From Vicinamibacterales bacterium (GTDB lineage Bacteria > Acidobacteriota > Vicinamibacteria > Vicinamibacterales > UBA2999): a stretch of 64,000 nt of DNA. The translations under genes and the position numbers were made by a program. The stretch covers positions 548,061 through 612,060 of the forward strand of contig JAWKHS010000004.1 in NCBI GenBank assembly GCA_041394705.1, read 5' to 3'. Below, piece by piece: positions 1 through 8,965 of the stretch; positions within the stretch are counted from its first letter, which is position 1; every line of letters starts with the position of its first letter. Under the pieces are notes generated by a model that had not been told where the DNA came from, searched no databases, and was given only the letters and a program-made list of their open reading frames with translations.

Positions 1-1702
1 CGCCGCCCGGCATGGCGTGCCCATAGAAGTAGCCCTGGAGATCGTCGCAGCCGAGGGCGCGGAGCGCCGTGGCCTGCGCCTCGGTCTCCACCCCGCCGGC
101 GCTGACCTCGAGCCCGAGGGTCCGGGCGAGCGCGACGATCGCGCCGGCCATCGCGGCCGCGTCGCGGCGGCCGGGCACCTCGCGCGCCAGGCCGCCGGCG
201 ATCTTCACGCCGGCCGCGCGCATCCGGCTCAGGACCCGCAGGGACGCGGCGCCGCTGCCGGCGTCGTCCACCACGACGGCCACGCCCAGTGACGCCAGTG
301 CGTCCAGGACGCCGGCAATCGCCGGGTCGTCGAGGCCGATCACCCCCTCGCTCACGTCCACCCGCAGGGCCGAGGGAGGGACGCCCGCCGCGTCGATCGC
401 CCGCGCGACCTCGCCCGCCAGGTCGCCCTCCACGATCTGCCGGCGCGAGAGATTCACGGAGATGGGCACGTCGAAGCCGGCGTCGCGCGTGGTGCGCGCG
501 GTCCTGCAGGCCTCGCCGATCGTCCACGCGGCCAGCCGCGCGGCCAGGCCGGCCTGTTCGGCGGCCTCCAGGAACTGCCCCGGCAGCCACACGCCGTGCC
601 CGGGCCGGCGCCAGCGCACGAGCGCCTCGCACGACGAGATGCGCCGGCGCGAGGCGCGCCACACCGGCTGGAAGTGCAGTTCGAACTCCTCCCTCGCGAA
701 CGCCCGGTCCAGCGCGGTCCCGAGCGCCGTGCGCGCGCGGGAGTGTTCGTTCATCCGCGCGCGGTAGTAGCAGAAGCGGCTCTTGCCGCCGTCCTTGGCC
801 GCGTACATCGCCTGATCGGCATGGCGCAGGAGCGTTCCCGCGTCGGCGCCGTCGCCCGGGAAGAGCGCGATGCCCACGCTGGCCGTGATCGCCGCCGGCG
901 TGCCGTCGAGATCGACCGGCTCGGCCGCGGCCGCCACGATCTTGGCCGCCACCGTCGCCGCGAAGCGCCCGTCGTCCAGGTCCTCCATCACCACGACGAA
1001 CTCGTCGCCGCCCACGCGCGCCACGGTGTCCATGTCGCGCGTGCGTCCGGCGAAGCGCCGCGCCAGGGCCTGGAGCACGCGGTCGCCGGCGTCGTGCCCG
1101 TGCCGGTCGTTGACGGCCTTGAAGCCGTCCAGATCGACGAAGAGCACGGCGAAGGTGCGCGCGTGCCGGCGGGCCCGGGCCATCGCGTGGTCGATCGCCG
1201 TCTGCAGGGCCTGCCGGTTGGGCAGGCCGGTGAGCGTGTCGGTGACGGCCTGCGTGCGCAGCGTGGCCGCGTGGGAAGTGCGCTCGAGCGCGCACAGCGC
1301 GGCCCGGATCACGGCGGCTCCGCCGGCCGAGGCCGCCACGCAGTCCTCGGCGCCGGCGCGCACCGCGGCCACCGCGGCCTCGTCGTGGGCGGCGTCGCTC
1401 ACGACGACGACGGGCAGCGCGGGATGGGCGCGCTTCAGCTCGGCGAGCGCGATCCTGGCCAGGTCGATCGAGCGCGCCTGGAGCAGGACGAGCGCGGCGG
1501 CGCGGTCGCGCAGCCGGTGCAGGCCGCGGCCGAGGCCGACGACCGCATCGAGCGACACCCGGCCGGCGCCGGCCTCGACGACGGCGCGGCCCAGCGCGCG
1601 GGCGGCGTCGTCGCCGGCGCCGACGACGAGATGGACGAACCGCAGGGCGTCCTGGACCTGTCCGCGGCGGCGGCGACGGGGCATGGCGATGGGCGTGGCC
1701 AT
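1..1702 (-). CDS. GGDEF-EAL protein with receiver-like N-terminus (3' end outside window)
   Basis: Cyclic-di-GMP turnover protein, about 567 residues visible; the C-terminus runs off position 1. Residues about 20-140 look like a receiver fold but have Q where the phospho-accepting Asp should be (VLLQARS), so it is probably not phosphorylated. A GGDEF domain follows with an intact GGDEF (231-235) and an upstream RDMD inhibitory-site pattern, so a diguanylate cyclase is plausible. The EAL domain keeps EAL, VNLS, DD, K and GVET positions but has KIA instead of KID and DVSE instead of ExTE, so phosphodiesterase activity is uncertain. The ATG at 1702 lies 2 nt after the stop of the upstream gene, so it is the last visible gene of the glycan-motAB operon. 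Domain calls are from visible motifs; the activity balance is inference. Confidence 0.85.
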   Translation of the reverse strand, partial: MATPIAMPRRRRRGQVQDALRFVHLVVGAGDDAARALGRAVVEAGAGRVSLDAVVGLGRGLHRLRDRAAALVLLQARSIDLARIALAELKRAHPALPVVVVSDAAHDEAAVAAVRAGAEDCVAASAGGAAVIRAALCALERTSHAATLRTQAVTDTLTGLPNRQALQTAIDHAMARARRHARTFAVLFVDLDGFKAVNDRHGHDAGDRVLQALARRFAGRTRDMDTVARVGGDEFVVVMEDLDDGRFAATVAAKIVAAAAEPVDLDGTPAAITASVGIALFPGDGADAGTLLRHADQAMYAAKDGGKSRFCYYRARMNEHSRARTALGTALDRAFAREEFELHFQPVWRASRRRISSCEALVRWRRPGHGVWLPGQFLEAAEQAGLAARLAAWTIGEACRTARTTRDAGFDVPISVNLSRRQIVEGDLAGEVARAIDAAGVPPSALRVDVSEGVIGLDDPAIAGVLDALASLGVAVVVDDAGSGAASLRVLSRMRAAGVKIAGGLAREVPGRRDAAAMAGAIVALARTLGLEVSAGGVETEAQATALRALGCDDLQGYFYGHAMPGG

Positions 1703-1704
1703 CT

Positions 1705-3372
1705 CTAGTGCCTCCGCCCGTCGAACCGCGGCCGCGCCTCCGCGGCCGCCTGCAGCACGCCGGCGTGGACGGGCTCGATGGCCTCGGCGCCCATGTGGAC
1801 GCGTCGGCAGCTCGGGCAGACGAGCGACGGCGCGTTCACGACGAGGAGGGTCCCACCGGTCGGGCCGGCGCCGTGCGTGACGAGCGTGTCGGCGAGATCG
1901 CTCTGCCCGAACCCGAGCAGGAACAGACGGCGCCGCCACCAGTCCTCGCCCAGCCGCTCGTCGAACGCCAGACGTCCGGGCACCGGTCGCCCGGAGACCT
2001 CCAGGATCAGGTGGTCGCGGCCGACGCGCGCGAGCTCCGCGACGGCGGCGCCGAGGTCGGCGTCGTCCAGGTGCTCGAGCCAGTCGGCCGACGCGATCAC
2101 CGTGGAGAACACGTGGTCGGCGAACGGGAGCGCCATGGGCGTGGCCTTCGAGTAGCGGGTCCGGTCCGGCCGGTCCAGCCGCCGCGCGACGTCGGCGCCC
2201 CACGCCCGAAGGCCTGCCTTGGCCAGAGCGTCCACCAGCTGGCCCTGCCCCGCGCCCGCGTGCAGCACGCTGCCACCCGACGGCGTGATGGCGGTCACGA
2301 CGTCGACGGCGCCGCCCACCGGCGTCGTCCAGGCGTCGTCTCGCCCGCCCAGCGCCAGGCTGGGCCGCAGGCGGGAGAACGCGTCGAAGGCGCCGCTGCG
2401 CGCGCGCCGGGCCGCGGCGTGCGAGGCGAACCACGCCCGCGCCTCGAGCGCGGCCGCGACGCGCTCGTCGAGCGGGAGCGCGGCATCGGCCGCGCGCGCC
2501 GGATAGCCCGGGGCCGCGTCCACGAGGGCGCGCGCCTCGTCCCCGGCGCCCAGCACGACGAACGGCACGCCGGCGGCCAGGGCCAGGCGGACGCCGTCGC
2601 GTCCGCCGGTGAGCACGGCCGACGCGGTGGCGAGGTTCGCCCGCGCGTGCGCCCAGTCGAGGGCGCTGCCGGCGGTGTCGAGGGGCACGTCGGCCACCAG
2701 GCCCGGCCACGCCGCGCGGACGGCCGCGAGCGCGGCCGTGAACTCCACGCGCCGCGCGGGCGCGCAGTCGATCATGACGAGGTGGTCGGTGAAGTCGCGG
2801 GCCGCCGTCTCGAGGAACGGAGCGGCGTAGAGCGCGTCGTCCACGAGGCGGTGCGGGATGCCGGCGTCGCGCAGGCGCCGCGCGCTCAGCGGGTCGGCGA
2901 CGCTCAGGTCGGTCAGGCCGGCCAGGACTTCGTGTCCCTCGAGCTCCGGGCCGACGACGGCGCCGACGAGATAGGTCGCCAGGTCCAGGTGCTGGGCCGC
3001 GCCGAGGATCGCGAGCAGGTGGCGGGAGGGCCGCCCGGCCAGCGTGTCGCCGGCGACGACCACCAGGTCCACCTCGGCGAAGACGCGCCGGAGTGACGGG
3101 GATGCCAGCGCCGCGGCGATGGCGGCGTCGAGGGGGCCGTCGGCGAGGTCCTGCCAGTCGCCGCGCACGTAGGCGTGGCGGACGAGGCCGCCGGCCCTGG
3201 CGAGCAGCTGGCGCGTCGCGGCGGACGCGGCGAGGCTGACGACGTCGGGCGTGTCACCGCCGTCGTTGAAGAGACCGACGGCCAGCGGCTGGGGCCGCGG
3301 CGTGGGTCGCCCGCCGGCGCCGGACTCGAAGCCCGGAATCGGCGGGATCATGCGGGGGAGTGGTCGTTCCAT
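1705..3372 (-). CDS. Polysaccharide pyruvyltransferase-like / class I methyltransferase fusion
   Basis: About 555 aa. The N-terminal half resembles polysaccharide pyruvyltransferase-type glycan-modifying enzymes (opening FNDGGD, later SVADPLSARRLRDAGIPHRL, then a second Rossmann-like half). From about residue 355 a SAM-dependent methyltransferase begins (HAGAGQGQLVDAL glycine motif, then a DWLEHLDD segment). The C-terminal tail has CPSCRRVH, a possible CxxC metal knuckle. It sits in an operon with glycan biosynthesis and motAB, so modification of the flagellin sugar is the likely role. ATG 3372 was chosen because a GGGGAGG purine run precedes it, though closely; TTG 3390 and ATG 3351 are alternatives. 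The fold calls are moderately sure; the substrate is unknown. Confidence 0.7.
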   Translation of the reverse strand: MERPLPRMIPPIPGFESGAGGRPTPRPQPLAVGLFNDGGDTPDVVSLAASAATRQLLARAGGLVRHAYVRGDWQDLADGPLDAAIAAALASPSLRRVFAEVDLVVVAGDTLAGRPSRHLLAILGAAQHLDLATYLVGAVVGPELEGHEVLAGLTDLSVADPLSARRLRDAGIPHRLVDDALYAAPFLETAARDFTDHLVMIDCAPARRVEFTAALAAVRAAWPGLVADVPLDTAGSALDWAHARANLATASAVLTGGRDGVRLALAAGVPFVVLGAGDEARALVDAAPGYPARAADAALPLDERVAAALEARAWFASHAAARRARSGAFDAFSRLRPSLALGGRDDAWTTPVGGAVDVVTAITPSGGSVLHAGAGQGQLVDALAKAGLRAWGADVARRLDRPDRTRYSKATPMALPFADHVFSTVIASADWLEHLDDADLGAAVAELARVGRDHLILEVSGRPVPGRLAFDERLGEDWWRRRLFLLGFGQSDLADTLVTHGAGPTGGTLLVVNAPSLVCPSCRRVHMGAEAIEPVHAGVLQAAAEARPRFDGRRH

Positions 3373-3512
3373 GCCCTCCCCAGGGAGCAACGGCCGTGCC
3401 GGGCGGGCAGTGTCAGGCGGGCGTGGGCGTCGGTGTGCAGGGTGGGCGGACCGGATGTCGGCGGGCCGTCACGGGGTCCCGAACGGCGCGTCGCCGCGCC
3501 GACAGCGGCCGG

Positions 3513-4634
3513 TCAGGCCAGGCGCTGGTACTCGCGCAGGTAGCCGCTGACCATCCGGTCGATCGTGAACTCGAGCTGGTAGCGGACCCGCGCGCGCTGA
3601 CAGAGCGCACGCAGCGCGTGGGGCGCGGTCCCGCGCGCCACCGCGATCGTCTCGGCGAGCGCCCGCGCGTCGCTCGGATCGAAGAGCCAGCCCGTCTGGC
3701 CGTCCTCGACGAGCTCGGTCAGCTCCGGCACGTTGCAGGCGACGACCGGCACCTGATCGCAGAACGCCTCGAGCACCGCCAGCGGCTGCTCGCCGTCCCC
3801 CGAGGGGAGCACGAGCAGATCGGCGGCGCTCGCGAACTCCCGGACGGACGCCCCGGCGCGCGCCGCGCGAACGCGTACCGGCCCATCCGACGGCCACGTC
3901 ACGCTCGTCGTCTCCGGCCCGCCGAAGACCACGCAGAGGACGTTCAACTTCCCGTCCACGTGCGTCAGGGCGTTGGCCAGGAGGCGATGGTCGACCGACG
4001 AGCTCGTCGCGCTGACGTAGCAGAGCACCAGTCCCCCGCCCTCGCGCCACGCCTGCATCTCCTTCACGAGCGCCGTGTCGGAGGTGGCGGGCGGCTCGGG
4101 CGGGATGCCGTATGGCACCACGGCGAGCTGGCGGCGCACCACGCCCTTCGAGACGAAGTAGTCGGCCACCGCCCAGGTCGGCACGACGGCGCGATCCACC
4201 AGGTTCATCACCTCGAGGTCGTAGGGCTTGCGGCCGGCCGTGGGACGCGAGACCGTCCACTCGTGGGTCGTCTGGAGGATGGGCACGCGCTCGGCGGCCT
4301 TGCGCGACGCCGCGATCGCAATCACGCTCGGCACCGTGCCGTGCGTGTGCAGGACGTCGAAGGCCGAGGCCGTGCCCAGCCGCTCGTGGATGAACTGCAC
4401 GACGTCGGCGTTCGGGCCCGTCTGCCGCGCGGCGAGCGAGTCCACGGCGTGGACGTCGACGCCGTGGGAGGCGAGCGACGACAGCAGCTCGCCGTGGTTG
4501 GCGAGACCGTTGGCGGCCGTCCTGGACGTGACGACGGACACGTGGTGCCCGGCGCGCTTCTGGCCGATCGCCAGGTCCGTCACCGCGTGCCCGGCCGCTC
4601 CCGAAAGGAAGCCCGTGAGGTGGAGGATGCGCAC
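3513..4634 (-). CDS. Glycosyltransferase family 4 (GT-B fold)
   Basis: 373 aa. The N-terminus is typical of GT4 enzymes acting on nucleotide sugars (MRILHLTGFLSGAAGHAV, glycine-rich loop). The C-terminal half carries the donor-site E-x7-E pattern in EQPLAVLEAF and the usual tail PELTELVEDGQTGWLFD. It starts at GTG 4634, 4 nt after the motB stop, and continues the same minus-strand operon as motAB and the nonulosonate genes. A cytoplasmic transferase attaching the activated sugar to flagellin (or to a precursor) is the contextual inference; the acceptor cannot be read from sequence. A 122-nt gap, with no obvious terminator, separates it from the next gene. Confidence 0.85.
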   Translation of the reverse strand: MRILHLTGFLSGAAGHAVTDLAIGQKRAGHHVSVVTSRTAANGLANHGELLSSLASHGVDVHAVDSLAARQTGPNADVVQFIHERLGTASAFDVLHTHGTVPSVIAIAASRKAAERVPILQTTHEWTVSRPTAGRKPYDLEVMNLVDRAVVPTWAVADYFVSKGVVRRQLAVVPYGIPPEPPATSDTALVKEMQAWREGGGLVLCYVSATSSSVDHRLLANALTHVDGKLNVLCVVFGGPETTSVTWPSDGPVRVRAARAGASVREFASAADLLVLPSGDGEQPLAVLEAFCDQVPVVACNVPELTELVEDGQTGWLFDPSDARALAETIAVARGTAPHALRALCQRARVRYQLEFTIDRMVSGYLREYQRLA

Positions 4635-4638
4635 GCGC

Positions 4639-5355
4639 CTACCCCTCCGCCCCTCGAGGCGCGGGAGCGGACCCGTGAGCCGGCGGCTCCTCGGTTCGCT
4701 CGGTGCGCCCGTTGAGGATCACGACGTCGACGCGCCGGTTCCTGGCGCGCCCTTCCGCGGTGGCGTTGTCGGCGCGCGGGCGGAACTCCGAGTAGCCGGC
4801 CGCGGACAGCCGGTCGGCCGCCAGGCCGCCGTCGAGGATGAAGAACTCCACCACGCGCGTGGCGCGCGCCGTGGACAGATCCCAGTTCGACTCGAAGCGC
4901 GCCGTCCTGATCGGCCGATCGTCGGTGTGTCCCTCGACGCGCACGCCGTTGGGCAGCCCGGCCAGGACCGCGGCGACGCGGCCGAGCATCCGGGCCGCAT
5001 CCGGCGTCAGGTCCGCCTGCCCGACGGCGAACGAGCCGGCCTCGGGCACCTCGATGACGAGGCCGCGCGGGTCGTCCACCAGCTGCAGGTAGCCGGCGGC
5101 GAGCTCGGCCTGGAGCGCGTCCTCGACGTGGTGCCGCAGCTGCTCCGCCTCGCCGGGCACGGGCGGGCCCTCGGGCGCGGGAGCCACGGCGGCCGCCGGC
5201 GGCGCGGGAGCCACCGCGGCCAGTGCCGCGCGGGTCTCGGCGAGCGAGCCCGCGTAGAGCGCGGTGAAGAACGCGCACAGGAGCGTCATGAAGTCCGCGT
5301 ACGAGACGAGCCAGCGATCGCGCGACACGCGGGTGGCGGAGAGCTGGATGTTCAT
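4639..5355 (-). CDS. motB: Flagellar stator protein MotB
   Basis: 238 aa. One N-terminal transmembrane helix follows RWLVSYADFMTLL, with the proton- or sodium-conducting Asp at residue 21. A proline/alanine-rich linker leads to a C-terminal OmpA-like peptidoglycan-binding domain (GHTDDRPIRT, then NRRVDVVIL). With MotA it forms the stator that drives rotation. ATG 5355 was preferred over the longer upstream reading because it overlaps the motA stop in an ATGA junction and fits the family N-terminus. Placement inside a glycan-biosynthesis operon rather than next to flg/fli genes is unusual. Confidence 0.95.
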   Translation of the reverse strand: MNIQLSATRVSRDRWLVSYADFMTLLCAFFTALYAGSLAETRAALAAVAPAPPAAAVAPAPEGPPVPGEAEQLRHHVEDALQAELAAGYLQLVDDPRGLVIEVPEAGSFAVGQADLTPDAARMLGRVAAVLAGLPNGVRVEGHTDDRPIRTARFESNWDLSTARATRVVEFFILDGGLAADRLSAAGYSEFRPRADNATAEGRARNRRVDVVILNGRTERTEEPPAHGSAPAPRGAEG

Positions 5356-6182
5356 GACTTCACGAGCCGCGCGCGCGGCACCCTGGGCGGCGGCGCACCC
5401 TCGCGGGGCAGGCCGTGCCAGGCGATGAGCAGGCTGCGCAGGTGGCCGTCCACGAGCGTGGGGTGCATCCCCTGCTGGATGGCGACGGCGCCCTCGATCA
5501 CGACTTCGCGGTTGAGCGCGGCCTGGCGGGCCAGGCTCCGCAGCCGCGTCGCGAGGGGCAGGAACACGAGGTTGGCGAGGCCCACGCCGTACACCGTCGC
5601 CACGAAGGCCACCGCGATGCCGGGGCCGACGGCCGATGGGGACGACAGGTGTTCCATGGCCTGGATGAGGCCGAGCACCGCGCCCAGGATGCCGAGGGTC
5701 GGCGCGTATCCGCCCGCCGCCTCCAGGACGAGCGCGCACTCGGCGTCGGCCTCTTCGCGGACCTGGCTGAACGTCTTCAGCGTGTGCCGGACGTCGGCGG
5801 CCGGGACGCCGTCCACCAGGAGCGTGATCGCCCGCAGCAGGAACGGGTCGTCGTGCGTGCCGAGCTCGCTCTCCAGGGACAGGGCGCCGCGCGTCCGTGC
5901 ACGCGTCGCGTAGTCGGCCATCCTCGACAGGAGCGCCGTGTCGGACTCCGGCCGCCGGCCGAAGGCCGAGGCGAGGGCGCGGGCCGTCCGGACGAGGAGG
6001 CTGAACGGAAAGCTGAACACCACCGCCACCAGCGTCCCGCCGAACACGACGAGCGCCGCCGCCGGCTGGACCAGCGTCGCCAGGCGGCCGCCGTCCATCG
6101 ACTGCGCGGCCACGACGAGTCCCACGGTCAGCGGCACGCTGAACAGGAACGCCGCGTCCGACGCGCGCCGGCGGGTCGTCAT
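5352..6182 (-). CDS. motA: Flagellar stator protein MotA
   Basis: 276 aa, four predicted membrane helices. Family landmarks are FGGTLVAVVFSFP in the second helix and the long conserved block GGYAPTLGILGAVLGLIQAM to VYGVGLANLVFLPLA (helices 3-4), which forms the stator ring around MotB. ATG 6182 overlaps the preceding cytidylyltransferase stop (ATGA), and its own stop overlaps motB. Together with MotB it converts ion flow to torque at the FliG ring. Whether the ion is H+ or Na+ cannot be decided from the sequence. Confidence 0.95.
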   Translation of the reverse strand: MTTRRRASDAAFLFSVPLTVGLVVAAQSMDGGRLATLVQPAAALVVFGGTLVAVVFSFPFSLLVRTARALASAFGRRPESDTALLSRMADYATRARTRGALSLESELGTHDDPFLLRAITLLVDGVPAADVRHTLKTFSQVREEADAECALVLEAAGGYAPTLGILGAVLGLIQAMEHLSSPSAVGPGIAVAFVATVYGVGLANLVFLPLATRLRSLARQAALNREVVIEGAVAIQQGMHPTLVDGHLRSLLIAWHGLPREGAPPPRVPRARLVKS

Positions 6183-6895
6183 CGCCCGGCTCCCGTCTGG
6201 TCGAGCTCCACGGGCGGGCGGACGCGGTCGGCCGCCTCGATCAAGGCGGCGAGCGGCCACGGCTCCTGGCTCGGACCGGCCTCGTGGTAGACGCGGCGCA
6301 TGAAATCGAGGTCCTCGGCCGTGTCCACCGTGAAGCGGAGGTCGGGCCGGCGCAGGTCCGACGGCGCCAGGGCGTCGACCGCCCGCGACCGTCCGTCGCG
6401 CCGGATGAACGGCGTGACGTGCTCGCGGTCGTAGGGGTCGGTCGCCAGCGCCGCGGCCCGGACGAGCGCCGGCATCGCGATGGCCTCGACCGTCGCACCG
6501 AGCGGCAGCCCGTAGTCCACGACGTAGTCGGCGCCGGAGCGCAGGAGGATCCCGAGGGTGCGCAGCGGCGAGTCCATGTCAACGGCCGGATTGTCGGCCG
6601 TCGCGCGGATGATGGCGGGCGTGCCCAGGAGCGATGCCGCGAAGGCGTAGCGCCCCAGCACGTCGTCGGCCGAGCCGCGGAGCACGGGCACGCCGAGCCG
6701 GTCGGCCTCGTCCACGAGGAGGTCGTCCTCGAGCAGCGTGGTGGTCGCCACGACCACCGGCAGTCCGCTGCGGAAGGCGAGCCGCTCGACCACCCTGGCA
6801 AGCAGCGTGCGGCCGGCGAGGGGCACGAGCGCCTTGCCGGGCAGGCGCGTGGAGCCCATCCGGGCCTGGATCACGATCGCGGCCGGCGCGCTCAT
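6179..6895 (-). CDS. SpsF-like cytidylyltransferase family protein
   Basis: 238 aa. The N-terminus IVIQARMGSTRLPGKALVPL is the signature of SpsF/CMP-acylneuraminate-synthetase-like nucleotidyltransferases, which activate a keto-sugar acid with CMP. In Bacillus the homologous spsF sits with spsE (NeuB-like), spsG and spsC; here all four types are present in one operon. ATG 6895 overlaps the ATP-grasp stop (ATGA) and its own stop overlaps motA, so translational coupling is likely. It probably produces the activated donor for the downstream glycosyltransferase; the exact sugar is unknown. Confidence 0.8.
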   Translation of the reverse strand: MSAPAAIVIQARMGSTRLPGKALVPLAGRTLLARVVERLAFRSGLPVVVATTTLLEDDLLVDEADRLGVPVLRGSADDVLGRYAFAASLLGTPAIIRATADNPAVDMDSPLRTLGILLRSGADYVVDYGLPLGATVEAIAMPALVRAAALATDPYDREHVTPFIRRDGRSRAVDALAPSDLRRPDLRFTVDTAEDLDFMRRVYHEAGPSQEPWPLAALIEAADRVRPPVELDQTGAGR

Positions 6896-7899
6896 GCCAC
6901 CTCCTCGATCACGGGCATCGCCTGGTATTCGTGCAGCGCCACGCGGCTGCCCTCCAGGAAGACCGACGTCTCGTAGCTCGACATCCACAGCCCGTCGCGG
7001 AAGCGGCCGATGGACGGGGGCACGCGGAGGCCGGCGGCCAGGTCGACGAGCATCCGCGGCAGGTCGGCGCCCGCGTGGATCGTCAGCGGGATGCCGCCCG
7101 AGAAGCGCGGGTTGATCTCGAAGACGATCGGGCGGCCGTCCACTACGCGGCACTGGATGTTCACGGCGCCCGCGAACTGGAGCGTCGCGGCGCAGCGCCT
7201 GGCCACCTGGATGAGCGACGGGTCGTTCACGGTCCGGCCCCGGTCGGAGACGCCGGCGCGGATGACGTCGCGCAGCCGCGGGACGATGGACAGCGGCTGG
7301 CCCGAGAAGTCGCAGAGCATGTCGATCGTGTACTCGGGGCCGTCGAGGAACGACTGCACCACGGCGTCGGGCACGTAGCCGGCGAAGAAGTCCAGCTCGC
7401 GGCGCGTGCGCACCGCGTAGGCGCCCACGCCGCCCCGGCCCCGCCGCGGCTTGATGAAGAGCGGGAACTCCAGCGTCTCCGGGAGCGCGTCCGGCAGCCA
7501 CGACTCGGCCGCGGCGATCCCGCGCTCGGTCAGATAGCGGCACGTCGCGAACTTGTCCTCGCACAGCTCCGAGGTCTGGGCCGGCGAGGCGGCGACGCGG
7601 ATGCCGTGCTCGCGGAAGCGCGCCGCGGCCCGGCCGAAGAGCACCAGCTCGTCGTCGATCGTCGGGACGACGAGCGCCACGCGCTCGCCGACGCAGATCT
7701 CGAGGATGTGATCGATGTAGCCCGGGTCGGTCGAGAGCGGCACGCGGTAGGCCTGGTTGGCGGCGTGCACGGCCGGCGAGAGCGGGTTGATGTCGGTGAC
7801 GATGACGCTCCCGCCGCGGTGGCGGGCCACGGCCCGCTGGAAGGCGCGGACGAGGGGCACGCGCCGCGAACCGGCGGTGATGAGGACGTTAAGCGACAT
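6892..7899 (-). CDS. ATP-grasp ligase (carbamoyl-phosphate-synthase-like)
   Basis: 335 aa. A Rossmann-like pre-ATP-grasp domain (VLITAGSRRVPLVRAFQ; later VPTIDDELVLF) is followed by the ATP-grasp core: FIKPRRGRGG ATP-binding loop near 145, a hydrophobic FLDGPEYTIDML strand, and INPRFSGG with the metal-binding Glu-x-Asn near 270. Such enzymes make an acyl-phosphate and ligate it to an amine. In a nonulosonate operon it might add an amino acid or acyl group to a sugar amine, but that is inference; no acceptor specificity is readable. It overlaps the NeuB-like gene by 11 nt at its start. Confidence 0.8.
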   Translation of the reverse strand: MSLNVLITAGSRRVPLVRAFQRAVARHRGGSVIVTDINPLSPAVHAANQAYRVPLSTDPGYIDHILEICVGERVALVVPTIDDELVLFGRAAARFREHGIRVAASPAQTSELCEDKFATCRYLTERGIAAAESWLPDALPETLEFPLFIKPRRGRGGVGAYAVRTRRELDFFAGYVPDAVVQSFLDGPEYTIDMLCDFSGQPLSIVPRLRDVIRAGVSDRGRTVNDPSLIQVARRCAATLQFAGAVNIQCRVVDGRPIVFEINPRFSGGIPLTIHAGADLPRMLVDLAAGLRVPPSIGRFRDGLWMSSYETSVFLEGSRVALHEYQAMPVIEEVA

Positions 7900-8965
7900 G
7901 TTCGGATCCCTTGTCGGCGAGGCCGAGGTCCAGGAGGTCGAAAGGCGCGCCGGCGGCGACGTCGCGCGTCAGGCGCCGGCCGACGAGCTCGCGCTGCCGT
8001 TCGGCGCCGAGCCCGAGCGCCGGGCGAAGGGCAATGAGATCGTCGGCCGACACCACGTGGCCCGCGGGCAGCGCGCGCCGGGCGTGGAGCGACCGGCGGC
8101 TGGGCGCGAGGTTCGGACGCTCGGCCGGGAGGCAGGCCTTCAGGCCGGTGCCGAGCGCGGCGGCCGCGCGCGCCGCGATCTTGACGACGGCCGCGAGTTC
8201 CTCGGGCGTGCTCGACACGGCGGCATCGACGCTGCCGTCGCCGTGCTGGAGCACGAGGTGCCGCTCGTAGAGGGCGGCGCCCATCGCCACGGCCAGCGGC
8301 ACGGCGAAGGTGTCGTGCCCGTGGTCCGACAGCCCCACGACGGCCGAACAGGCCATGCCGAGCGTCGCGATGGCGCGCAGGTTCTCGCTGCCGGTCGGCA
8401 CCGGGTAGGCCGACACGCAGTGCAGCAGCGCGATGCCCCGGGCGCCGGCCCGCGCCGCCCACAGGACGGCGCGCTGCGCCTCGTCCAGGCCGGCCATGCC
8501 GGTCGAGAGGATCAGGGGCTTGCCGGTCGCGCCGGCACGCTCGATGAGGCGCGTCCAGGTGAGGTCGCCGCTGGCGATCTTGTAGGCGTCCACGCCCACG
8601 CGCTCCATCAGGTCCACGGCGGCTTCCGAGAGCGGGGTCGCGATGAAGGCCAGGCCGTGGCGGCGGGCGCGCTCGGCCACGCGCCGGTAGTCCAGTTCGC
8701 TCAGCTCGAAGCGGCGGAAGAACGCCACGAGGGAGGGCGCGTCCACGTGCACAGGCGCGGGGGCGCCGGGCGCGACGAGCGCCTCGGCCTCGAGCACCTG
8801 CACCTTGACGGCGCTGGCGCCCGCCTCGGCGGCCGCGTCCACGAGCGCGAGCGCCCGCTCGACCGAGCCGTCGTGGTTCAACCCGATCTCGGCGATGACG
8901 AACAGCGGCGCGCCGTCGCCGATCGGCGTTCCGCCGATGCAGAGCTGGGTCGCGTCAGGCAGCAT
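7889..8965 (-). CDS. NeuB/PseI/SpsE-type nonulosonate synthase
   Basis: 358 aa. Condenses a six-carbon amino sugar with phosphoenolpyruvate to give a nine-carbon sialic-acid-like sugar (sialic, legionaminic or pseudaminic type). Family landmarks: FVIAEIGLNHDGSVERALAL, GASAVKVQ, the KIASGDLTW and ILSTGMA TIM-barrel strands, VGLSDHG, and a C-terminal SAF (antifreeze-like) domain from about residue 285 (RRSLHARRALPAGHVVSADDL). ATG 8965 fits the family start and overlaps the HAD gene by 11 nt; an upstream in-frame reading lacks homology. It cannot be told which nonulosonate is made. Confidence 0.9.
   Translation of the reverse strand: MLPDATQLCIGGTPIGDGAPLFVIAEIGLNHDGSVERALALVDAAAEAGASAVKVQVLEAEALVAPGAPAPVHVDAPSLVAFFRRFELSELDYRRVAERARRHGLAFIATPLSEAAVDLMERVGVDAYKIASGDLTWTRLIERAGATGKPLILSTGMAGLDEAQRAVLWAARAGARGIALLHCVSAYPVPTGSENLRAIATLGMACSAVVGLSDHGHDTFAVPLAVAMGAALYERHLVLQHGDGSVDAAVSSTPEELAAVVKIAARAAAALGTGLKACLPAERPNLAPSRRSLHARRALPAGHVVSADDLIALRPALGLGAERQRELVGRRLTRDVAAGAPFDLLDLGLADKGSEHVA

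Noticed and set aside
1..1708. Long plus-strand open frames over the GGDEF-EAL gene
   Set aside because: They are Arg/Ala-rich shadows produced by the very high GC content; the minus strand encodes clear GGDEF and EAL motifs.
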